NCBI GenBank assembly: GCA_003647095.1
Contig: QMME01000075.1
Coordinates: forward strand, 1-13,071
Direction of reading: 5' to 3'
Length of the DNA: 13,071 bases
DNA from: Deltaproteobacteria bacterium
GTDB taxonomy: Bacteria > Myxococcota > B64-G9
Below, one piece after another: positions 6,399-13,071 of the stretch. The number at the start of each line of letters is the position of its first letter. Positions within the stretch are counted from its first letter, which is position 1. The notes below the pieces were generated by a model that had not been told where the DNA came from, searched no databases, and saw only the letters and a program-made list of their open reading frames with translations. The translations under genes and the position numbers were made by a program.

Positions 6399-6428
6399 AG
6401 ACTAGCCCCGGTGTGCCGGGGCTGTCAA
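6399..6428 (-). promoter_or_regulatory. Promoter with a dyad-filled 18-bp spacer
   Basis: On the minus strand TTGACA (plus 6423-6428) and TAGTCT (plus 6399-6404) are 18 nt apart. The spacer is almost exactly filled by a perfect 8-bp inverted repeat, AGCCCCGG (6404-6411) and CCGGGGCT (6416-6423), around TGTG. The transcript would start near 6392, about 25 nt before ATG 6367. A long spacer carrying a dyad resembles promoters controlled by MerR-family regulators, though their spacers are usually 19-20 bp. A simple repressor operator is equally possible. Confidence 0.5.
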
Positions 6429-6474
6429 CTTCGTGGCCCCCGCGGGGCGGGACCGACCTTTATCGTCAGCGGGC

Positions 6475-6502
6475 TTGACAACTGGCACCGGCCGTGTAGG
6501 AT
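6475..6502 (+). promoter_or_regulatory. Promoter of infA
   Basis: TTGACA (6475-6480), a 16-nt spacer and TAGGAT (6497-6502). A transcript starting near 6509 would have a leader of about 52 nt before GTG 6561. Placement and full-consensus -35 support it. Confidence 0.6.
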
Positions 6503-6560
6503 GTAGGCCCCTGGCGGCCTCGAAGCCTCAGGTTCATGACAACCAACGGAAGGTTTGCAG

Positions 6561-6791
6561 GTGCGGAAAAAGCGCGAGGAAGCGGAATCGTTTGAAGTCG
6601 AAGGTACGGTGAAGGAAGTCCTTCCGGGTGGCATGTACCGGGTCGAGCTGGAAGGGGGGCCGCTGGTGCTGGCCTACGTTTGCGGCAAGATGCGCAAGCA
6701 CTACATCAGGATCGTGCTGGGAGACAAGGTGCGGGTGGCCTTCTCTCCCTATGATCCCAGCCGGGGCCGTATCATCTACCGCACCCGCTAG
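6561..6791 (+). CDS. infA: Translation initiation factor IF-1
   Basis: Binds the ribosomal A site on the 30S subunit during initiation, working with IF-2 and IF-3. 76 aa from GTG 6561, which has GGAAGG 7 nt upstream; an in-frame TTG at 6555 is too close to that site. It matches the single S1/OB fold of the family end to end: EVEGTVKEVLPGGMYRVELE, GKMRKHYIRIVLGDKV and SPYDPSRGRIIYRTR. The N-terminus is slightly longer and more charged (VRKKREEAES) than in E. coli IF-1 (72 aa). It is not next to ribosomal protein genes here. It heads a unit with a DUF362 gene 16 bp downstream and has its own strong promoter. Another infA could exist elsewhere in the genome. Confidence 0.95.
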   Translation: MRKKREEAESFEVEGTVKEVLPGGMYRVELEGGPLVLAYVCGKMRKHYIRIVLGDKVRVAFSPYDPSRGRIIYRTR

Positions 6792-6807
6792 TTGCCGGGA
6801 AAGTCCC

Positions 6808-7899
<1,092 letters not shown>

Positions 7900-7905
7900 T
7901 CTCCC

Positions 7906-8172
7906 ATGCCCGGCCTGCAACCAGTCTCCGGCGGACCTCCCCCTTGTTCCGTCTGCGGGCGTCCGGCCCAGGGACAGTGCGCCCGTTGCCACGCCTGGCT
8001 GTGCGCGGACTGCGCCCGGCTGGTGCCCGGCCTGAGCCGCCCCCTGGCGGTCTGTCCCGCCTGCGCGGCCCAGCCGGTTCCGGCCGGCCGGCGCCTGTTG
8101 CGCTGGCTGCTGGGGCCGGCGGCGATGCTGCTGCTGGTGGTACTACTGCTGGTGCTGCTGCTGCGGGCGTGA
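7906..8172 (+). CDS. Small Cys-rich (zinc-binding-like) tail-anchored protein
   Basis: 88 aa from ATG 7906, six bases after the DUF362 stop, so it is likely part of the same transcript; no clear ribosome-binding site. Four CxxC pairs (Cys14/17, 25/28, 33/36, 50/53) with the CARCHAWLCADC core suggest two zinc sites in a B-box/RING-like or double zinc-ribbon arrangement. A basic stretch (RRLLR) leads into one strongly hydrophobic segment (residues 68-86, Leu/Val only near the end) with almost nothing after it. The zinc module would face the cytoplasm, attached by a C-terminal anchor. No enzyme motif. The stop is 3 bp from the end of the convergent HTH gene. Function unknown; coding status supported by the periodic Cys pattern. 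Confidence 0.72.
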   Translation: MPGLQPVSGGPPPCSVCGRPAQGQCARCHAWLCADCARLVPGLSRPLAVCPACAAQPVPAGRRLLRWLLGPAAMLLLVVLLLVLLLRA

Positions 8173-8175
8173 GTC

Positions 8176-8463
8176 TCAGCGACCTTGCGAGCGGCGTCGC
8201 ATGGCCTGGTGCACCAGGTCGCGGTTGAACAACCAGCGGCCTTCCACCTTCACCCCGGGCACCTGTCCCGATTGCACCATGCGCCGCAGCTGCAGGGGGG
8301 AGATGCGCAGCAGCCGGGCCATTTCCGCCAGTTCGAGCAGGGCCACCTCGCCGCTGGCCGGGTCCTGGCCGGGGCTGCCCTTTTCTTTCTCTTGCTTGCC
8401 GGTGTCCGTGCCGGTTTTCCCGCCCGCCTTCTTCTTTCCGGTGCTTTTCTTGGTCGACGCCAT
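8176..8463 (-). CDS. Excisionase-type helix-turn-helix protein with a Lys-rich N-terminus
   Basis: 95 aa from ATG 8463, with GGGAGG at 6-nt spacing. The N-terminal 40 residues are low-complexity and basic (KKSTGKKKAGGKTGTDTG, then KQEKEKGS), probably disordered and possibly non-specifically DNA-binding. Residues 42-88 match the excisionase/MerR-like HTH domain: LLELAEMARLLRISPLQLRR, then MVQSGQVPGVKVEGRWLF and NRDLVHQAM. Such short proteins act as transcriptional regulators or DNA-architectural factors; in phages they are excisionases, but no integrase is present. It lies 35 bp downstream of the TPR gene on the same strand, so they probably form an operon. Confidence 0.85.
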   Translation of the reverse strand: MASTKKSTGKKKAGGKTGTDTGKQEKEKGSPGQDPASGEVALLELAEMARLLRISPLQLRRMVQSGQVPGVKVEGRWLFNRDLVHQAMRRRSQGR

Positions 8464-8498
8464 GATCTGCCTCCCGTCCGTGTGCCGCCTTCTCGCTA

Positions 8499-9653
8499 CT
8501 ACAGCAGTCCGTCGAGGATTTCCAGCACGTCCGCGATCTCGGCCGGGCCGCCCAGTCGCAGCAGCCGTTCGATGTGCTTGATGTGTGTCTGTACCCGCTG
8601 GCGGATGTGGTTTTCCTCCAGGTGGGGGGAATCTATGGAAGGCCGGGCCGCGGCGATGTGGGTCAACTGCTCCAGGGCCCCGCCGGCATCGCCGCCGTGC
8701 AGCAGGGCCAGGGCCAGGTGCAGGCGGGGAATGGGGGAGGGATCCTTGCTGACCGCCTCCAGCAGGTTTCGTCGTGCCTTGGGGATGTCGTTTTTCTTCA
8801 GGTAGGCGGCTCCCAGGGTGTCGCGAATGAAGCCGTTTTGCTTCTTGTCGGGGAAGATCTCCAGGGCCCGGCGGGCCAGGCGCACCGCCAGCTCGAGCTG
8901 CTCGGACAGCTTTACCAGGACGTAGGCCAGCTCGTTGTAGAGCATGGCCTTGAGGTAGTTGTCGTCGGGGTTGCGGGAGATGCCCCGGCTCAACCACTCC
9001 CGGGCCTGCTGGTATTGCCCCAGCACGTTACAGGTGGAACCCAGGGCCAGGAATACCGAGTCGGGGGCCGCCTCGCCGGTCTGCAGCAACTCCAGCTCGG
9101 CCAGGACCCGTTGCGGGTCGAAGGCGGTGCCGATGGTCAACACGTCGAGCATGAAGGCCAGCCGCTCCGGTTGCAGGCGCAGGGTGAGCTTGGCCAGGGA
9201 ATAGGCACGTTCCAGGTAGCCGAGCTGCAGGGCGCTCTTGGCCCGCTCGCTCAGGATGAGCGGATCGACCACCCATTCCTCGGCTGCGTCCGACTGGCGG
9301 CGGGCCGGCAAGGGGTCGGGCCCTTCCCGCCCGGCCAGGGCCTCGGAGATGATCAGCAGGTCGATGTTCCAGGGGTCGATGCCCTCGGCCAGGCGAATGA
9401 CCTGCCGGGCCGCCTGCGGCTGATCCAGCAGCTGGTAGCTTTCGGCCAGCAGGCGCAGGGCCGGCACCGAATCGGGCCGTTCCAGGAGCAGCTGCTCCAG
9501 CTCCTCTACCAGGCCGCTGATTTGCCGGTGCTTGTCCGCAGACGGCTGGAGGCGGGCCTGGCGCAGCAGCGCCGCCGCCCGCGCAAACAGGCTCTCCCGT
9601 CCACCGGGACCGGACCGGGCACCTCCCGGGCTCTGTCGACTAGCATCACCCAT
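8499..9653 (-). CDS. Tetratricopeptide-repeat protein
   Basis: 384 aa from ATG 9653. The frame is open further upstream, but the added residues are not protein-like and run antisense into the next gene. No signal peptide or membrane segment, so a cytoplasmic scaffold is likely. Helical-repeat motifs run through the whole chain: VPALRLLAESYQLLDQPQAA, ERAYSLAKLTLRLQPERL, VLGQYQQAREWLSRGISRNP, LAVRLARRALEIFPDKK, KARRNLLEAVSKDPSP and LALALLHGGDAGGALEQL, each with the TPR pattern of small residues and a closing Pro. No catalytic motif. The ribosome-binding site is weak (GCGGCC near the ATG). It precedes the HTH gene, suggesting a regulator plus its partner, and is divergent from the VWA lipoprotein gene. 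Confidence 0.88.
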   Translation of the reverse strand: MGDASRQSPGGARSGPGGRESLFARAAALLRQARLQPSADKHRQISGLVEELEQLLLERPDSVPALRLLAESYQLLDQPQAARQVIRLAEGIDPWNIDLLIISEALAGREGPDPLPARRQSDAAEEWVVDPLILSERAKSALQLGYLERAYSLAKLTLRLQPERLAFMLDVLTIGTAFDPQRVLAELELLQTGEAAPDSVFLALGSTCNVLGQYQQAREWLSRGISRNPDDNYLKAMLYNELAYVLVKLSEQLELAVRLARRALEIFPDKKQNGFIRDTLGAAYLKKNDIPKARRNLLEAVSKDPSPIPRLHLALALLHGGDAGGALEQLTHIAAARPSIDSPHLEENHIRQRVQTHIKHIERLLRLGGPAEIADVLEILDGLL

Positions 9654-9681
9654 GATGGCCGCGTGTGCTTTCCGCCAGACA

Positions 9682-9709
9682 GGCGTACCACAGCCAGCAC
9701 AGGTGTCAA
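9682..9709 (-). promoter_or_regulatory. Candidate promoter of the TPR/HTH unit
   Basis: On the minus strand TTGACA (plus 9704-9709) is followed after 16 nt by TACGCC (plus 9682-9687), about 30 bp upstream of ATG 9653. The -35 is perfect but the -10 is poor, so it might need an activator or a different sigma factor. Confidence 0.35.
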
Positions 9710-9794
9710 CCAGCTTTTCCGGCGGCGAGCATGCGTCCGGTGCGACCCCGCGCAGGAAACTGGGTATTTTCAAGGGGGGACAGGCAATATGGGG

Positions 9795-9824
9795 TTGCCA
9801 AGAACGGAGGAAACCTGCTAGATA
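9795..9824 (+). promoter_or_regulatory. Candidate promoter of the lipoprotein pair
   Basis: TTGCCA (9795-9800), an 18-nt spacer and TAGATA (9819-9824), 34 bp before ATG 9859. The stretch around 9760-9840 is less GC-rich than the genes on either side. Motif match only. Confidence 0.35.
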
Positions 9825-9858
9825 TGTTCGGTTCCCTGAAGAGCGGAAGGAGCAAAAG

Positions 9859-11631
9859 ATGAAGCGCGTGACTGAAGTAGTGGCACTCGTGGGCCTGCTG
9901 GCCTGCCTGCTGGCCGCCGCCTGCAGCGACACCAGGCTGGTGGGCCGCAAGACCCAGGTGGACAGCTTCGTCCAGGAAGGCGACGAGGTGGTCGATTTCT
10001 TCTCCCAGGAAGGCACCGCCACCGTGGACGCCTTCGAGCAGACCGGCTTCCACCAGGTGGACAGCTTCGAGCAGAAGGCCTCGGCCCAGATCGACATCCT
10101 CTGGGTGATCGACAACTCGGCCTCCATGCAAGAGGAACAGGACAACCTGGCGGCCAACTTCTCCAGCTTCATGGCCTACATCGACCAGAGCCTCATCGAC
10201 TACCACATCGGGGTGATTTCCACCGACATGATGGAAAACCCCGACGGCAGCTGTGCCAACGCCGGCCACTGCGGCCAGTTGCTGGGCAACCCCAGGATCA
10301 TCGACCGCAACGTCGCCGATCCCGAGGGTGCCTTTTCCAGCAACGTGCACGTGGGTGTCTCGGGTGGCGGCTTCGAGATGGGCATCCTGGCCGCCCACGA
10401 GGCGGTTAGCGAACCGCTGGCGAGCGGCGCCAACGCCGGTTTCCTGCGGCCCGATGCCTCGTTGGCGGTAGTCTTCGTCTCCGACGAGGACGATCACTCC
10501 TACGGCGACATCAACTACTACGTGCGCTTCTTCAGTGCCTTCAAGGGCGTGGGTAACGAGCGCCGGGTGATCGTGGCGGCCATCGTCGGTGACGTGCCCG
10601 ACGGCTGCAGCGGCGCCGGCGGCCAGGCCGCTCCCGGGGAGGCCTACCACACCCTGGTGGAACAGCTTGGTGGCACCTCGGCTTCCATCTGCGCCGACGA
10701 TTTCAGCGTCACCCTGGAACAGCTGGGGCTGACCGTGGCCGGGCTCAGTCGCAAGTTCCTGCTCTCCCGCGAGCCCGATCCCGGGGCGGTCAGCGTGCGG
10801 GTGGACGAGGACGGCGACGGCCCGGGGGGCTTCGTCGACATCCCCGAGTGCTCCCCCGACTGCTCCAACCCCATCAGCCGCAACTGGCGTATCGACCTGG
10901 GTGAAAACGCGCTGTTCTTCGTCGACTACGTGCCTCCGCCACAGGCCCTCATCGAGGTGGAGTACTCCAACGTGGACAATGTCTTTCCGCTGTCCGGCCG
11001 GGGTGACCGTTCCACCATCGTGGTCACCGTCGACCCGGACGGCGACGGTCCACAGCCCGCCGAGGAGAAGACCGAGAACCAGGACTGGTGGTACGATGCC
11101 GACAACAACGCCGTGGTCTTCATCGGCGACTACGTCCCGCCCATGGGTGCCTACATCGAGATCTCCTACTCCGACCTGCAGCGGGCCTTCGCCCTGAGCC
11201 ACGCGGTGGAGAACCCCGAGACCCTGAAGGTGGAGGTGGATCTGCAGGACGGCAGCGGCTGGCGGCTCATCTACCAGGATGCCGCCACCGGCTGGATGTA
11301 TCACTCGGAGTCCAACAGCGTGCTCTTCCAGGGCAACTACGTGCCTCCCTACGGCTCGGAGCTGCGGGTAACCTATTCCAACCTGGTGTGGCTGTTTCCG
11401 CTCAGCCAGGTTCCCGTGGAAAGCAGCCTGCAGGTGACCCTGGATGCCGACGGCACGGGCCCGGCCACGCCGCAGGTGGTTCCCCGCAACGACGAGGGCA
11501 GCGGCCAGGCCGGCTACATATACTACGGCCCCGGCGAGCCGGCGCCGTACACCAATTCCATCTCCTTCGAGAAGATCGACTGGCCGCCGCTGAACAGCGT
11601 GGTGACGGTGAGCTACACCGTCGGTGGTTGA
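9859..11631 (+). CDS. VWA-domain lipoprotein with N-terminal 11-residue repeats and C-terminal beta modules
   Basis: 590 aa from ATG 9859, with GGAAGGAG at 6-nt spacing. It has a lipoprotein signal peptide (MKRVTEVVALVGLLACLLAA) with Cys22 as the likely lipidated residue; Cys16 is an alternative. Residues 34-77 are four repeats of exactly 11 residues, each starting V-D-x-F-x-Q (listed separately). They run directly into the first VWA strand, IDILWVIDNSASM. The MIDAS DxSxS is complete (Asp85, Ser87, Ser89), with candidate Thr122 and Asp209 (VSDEDDHS) as the other metal ligands. The VWA part covers about 78-299. Four tandem modules follow (about 300-375, 376-443, 444-512, 513-590), each opening F-x-L-S; three have a DxDG loop and the first three close with YVPP...YS. 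Probably an adhesive or matrix-binding surface protein. The next lipoprotein gene follows 27 bp later. Confidence 0.9.
   Translation: MKRVTEVVALVGLLACLLAAACSDTRLVGRKTQVDSFVQEGDEVVDFFSQEGTATVDAFEQTGFHQVDSFEQKASAQIDILWVIDNSASMQEEQDNLAANFSSFMAYIDQSLIDYHIGVISTDMMENPDGSCANAGHCGQLLGNPRIIDRNVADPEGAFSSNVHVGVSGGGFEMGILAAHEAVSEPLASGANAGFLRPDASLAVVFVSDEDDHSYGDINYYVRFFSAFKGVGNERRVIVAAIVGDVPDGCSGAGGQAAPGEAYHTLVEQLGGTSASICADDFSVTLEQLGLTVAGLSRKFLLSREPDPGAVSVRVDEDGDGPGGFVDIPECSPDCSNPISRNWRIDLGENALFFVDYVPPPQALIEVEYSNVDNVFPLSGRGDRSTIVVTVDPDGDGPQPAEEKTENQDWWYDADNNAVVFIGDYVPPMGAYIEISYSDLQRAFALSHAVENPETLKVEVDLQDGSGWRLIYQDAATGWMYHSESNSVLFQGNYVPPYGSELRVTYSNLVWLFPLSQVPVESSLQVTLDADGTGPATPQVVPRNDEGSGQAGYIYYGPGEPAPYTNSISFEKIDWPPLNSVVTVSYTVGG
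9958..10089 (+). repeat. Four in-frame 33-bp repeats (11-residue protein repeats)
   Basis: Codons 34-44, 45-55, 56-66 and 67-77 of the VWA lipoprotein read VDSFVQEGDEV, VDFFSQEGTAT, VDAFEQTGFHQ and VDSFEQKASAQ. Every unit is exactly 11 residues and keeps V-D-x-F-x-Q. The register continues into the VWA domain (IDILWV...), so the first VWA strand looks like a fifth, specialised unit. Confidence 0.85.
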
Positions 11632-11658
11632 GGCGGTCGGGTGAGAGGAGACCAGATC

Positions 11659-13071
11659 ATGACACGTGCCAAGAAATTCCTGAAGATACTGCCGCTGGTG
11701 ATGCTGCCGCTGGCAGTGCTGCTGACGGCCTGCGCGGGCGAGGAGATCCAGGGGGTCTGTTCCTCCAACTCCGATTGCGACAGCGGCTTCAAGTGCATCG
11801 AGCACCAGTGCCTGTGCCAGAACGACGAGGCCTGCGGAGAAGACGAGTTCTGCAACGGCCAGGGGTTCTGCCAGAAGATAATCGGTTGCCGCACCGACGC
11901 CGACTGCGGGGAGAACTTCCGCTGCCAGATGGAGTCCAGCGGCAAGGGCAATTGCCTGTGCGTCAACGACCAGGCCTGTGCCAGCGACGAGTACTGCAAT
12001 TCCTCGGGCAGCTGCCAGAAGAAGGCCGGTTGCATCCTCGACTCCGACTGCGGTGATGCCAGCGACTGGTTCTGCCGTATCAACCAGGAGACCAAGATCG
12101 GCGAGTGCTTCTGCAAGGCCGACGGGGCCTGCGAGCAGGGCGAGTTCTGCAATCCCAAGGGCTATTGCCAGCCGCTGGCGGTGTGTACCTCCAACGACGA
12201 CTGCCCGGCCGGCAAGCTGTGCGACACCGACTCGGGAGAGTGCCTGTGCGACTATGTCAACAACGCCGGTTGCCGGTCCGACGAGGTGTGCAACGCCTCC
12301 GGCTACTGCCAGCCGCGGCCGGGTTGCTACGACAACTCGGACTGTGAAGATGTCGCCGACAGCTTCTGCGACCTGACCACCCAGACCTGCATTCCCAACG
12401 GCACCTGCACCTCCGACCGGCAGTGCCCCCTGGGACAGATCTGCCGCCAGAACGCCTGCATCGCCGGCTGCAGCCAGAGCTACGACTGCCCCCTCGACGA
12501 GTGCTGCGTGGGCAACCAGTGCCAGCCCTGCAACTGCCAGGACGACGAGTTCTGCGCCTTTGCCGAGTACTGCCAGAGCGGCAACTGCCAGACCGCCTAC
12601 AGCCAGGACACTCCCTACTGCAAGCCCTGCGACGGCCAGTCGCTGGACTGGAACCAGTGCGGTGGAGCCACCAACCGCTGCCTGATCTACCCCTACGAAA
12701 ACGATCCCTTTACCAGTGGTTCCGGCAAGACCGAATACTGCGCCGTGGACTGCTCGACCAACGAGCGCTGCCCCTCGGGATTCTCCTGCGGAGACATCGT
12801 GGTCATCAAGCCCAGCGACCAGTGCCAGACCGATGCCGACTGCCCGCCGGGCGTGCCCTGCTGGAAGAGCGCCGAGGAAGACACCGGCTACTGTCCCTGC
12901 CACGCCACCAAGAACGCCTGTCCTCTGGACACCTGCGACACCTTTGGGATATCCGGCCCTCCCAACACCTGTGTGAACAAGAAGACCCCCTGCCAGACCA
13001 GTGCCGACTGTGTCATCGAGTGCGTCAGCGATCGCGACGACGGCTTCGGCGGCTGCTCCATCGGCAAGAAC
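11659..13071 (+). CDS. Cys-rich tandem-repeat lipoprotein (Dickkopf-like modules), 3' end outside window
   Basis: 471 codons from ATG 11659 with no stop before the window ends; GAGAGGAG lies 8 nt upstream. Lipoprotein signal: a basic start MTRAKKFLKIL, a hydrophobic core and LTAC with Cys25 lipidated. Four tandem modules of 43-51 residues follow, starting at Cys34, Cys77, Cys125 and Cys176. Each follows roughly C-x5-C-x5-7-C-x4-10-C-x-C-x5-7-C-x5-C-x5-C, with recurring D-x-x-F/Y/V-C-N-x-x-G-x-C-Q. From Cys223 onward the sequence stays Cys-rich but less regular (for example DECCVGNQCQPCNC). The pattern resembles the Dickkopf N-terminal/EGF-like Cys-rich proteins common in Myxococcota. Disulfides would form in the periplasm or at the surface. 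It lies 27 bp after the VWA lipoprotein, is probably co-transcribed with it, and may be its partner. Confidence 0.85.
   Translation, partial: MTRAKKFLKILPLVMLPLAVLLTACAGEEIQGVCSSNSDCDSGFKCIEHQCLCQNDEACGEDEFCNGQGFCQKIIGCRTDADCGENFRCQMESSGKGNCLCVNDQACASDEYCNSSGSCQKKAGCILDSDCGDASDWFCRINQETKIGECFCKADGACEQGEFCNPKGYCQPLAVCTSNDDCPAGKLCDTDSGECLCDYVNNAGCRSDEVCNASGYCQPRPGCYDNSDCEDVADSFCDLTTQTCIPNGTCTSDRQCPLGQICRQNACIAGCSQSYDCPLDECCVGNQCQPCNCQDDEFCAFAEYCQSGNCQTAYSQDTPYCKPCDGQSLDWNQCGGATNRCLIYPYENDPFTSGSGKTEYCAVDCSTNERCPSGFSCGDIVVIKPSDQCQTDADCPPGVPCWKSAEEDTGYCPCHATKNACPLDTCDTFGISGPPNTCVNKKTPCQTSADCVIECVSDRDDGFGGCSIGKN

Noticed and set aside
8176..8463. Prophage excisionase marking an integrated element
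   Set aside because: No integrase, attachment-site repeat or phage gene is visible; flanking genes are ordinary chromosomal ones.
9706..12903. A 1065-codon open frame on the minus strand antisense to both lipoprotein genes
   Set aside because: Its composition is monotonous (Ala, Val, Gly, Leu), as expected from reading GC-rich Cys/Asp-rich codons backwards. The plus strand has ribosome-binding sites, lipobox signals and clear domain motifs.

Overview
The window is a GC-rich (roughly two-thirds G+C by eye) bacterial chromosome segment. The gene content points to a Gram-negative deltaproteobacterial-type organism, most likely Myxococcota or a relative. Reasons are the ileS-lspA-lgt cluster with an Lgt of the 'GGLVFYGG / GRLGCFSAGCC' type, a TonB-like protein, and a pair of large lipoproteins of a style common in Myxococcota: a VWA domain with a 'VDILWVIDNSASM'-like entry, and tandem Dickkopf-like Cys-rich repeats. 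This taxonomic placement is inference, since no rRNA is present.

Region 1 (2-3222, +) is a housekeeping block: the C-terminal half of isoleucyl-tRNA synthetase, then signal peptidase II (GTG start overlapping the ileS stop) and prolipoprotein diacylglyceryl transferase. The last two are consecutive enzymes of lipoprotein maturation. Region 2 (3177-4945, -) is a two-gene unit converging on lgt. A secreted alpha/alpha-toroid-like protein, interrupted by one in-frame TAG, is followed 17 bp later by a TonB-family protein whose end overlaps the lgt end by 46 bp.

Region 3 (4946-5620) is a divergent regulatory region and a phasin-like coiled-coil gene. It has a clear sigma70-type promoter, a perfect palindrome in the promoter spacer, and a structured leader. 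Region 4 (5621-5899) has no gene. It holds a foldback, MITE-like repeat and a second partial copy of it. Region 5 (5900-8172) has a small exported protein of unknown function (-). Divergent from it are IF-1, a DUF362 protein and a small Cys-rich tail-anchored protein (+). The promoter of the exported protein has a perfect dyad filling its spacer. Region 6 (8176-9653, -) is a TPR protein followed by a small Lys-rich excisionase-type HTH protein.

Region 7 (9859-13071, +) is the most distinctive part: two adjacent lipoprotein genes. The first encodes a 590-aa VWA protein with four exact-length 11-residue repeats before the VWA domain and four beta-rich modules after it, three of them with DxDG-type loops. 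The second encodes a Cys-rich tandem-repeat lipoprotein that runs off the window. They look like a co-expressed cell-surface pair, and both would be substrates of the Lgt and LspA enzymes encoded at the other end of the window.
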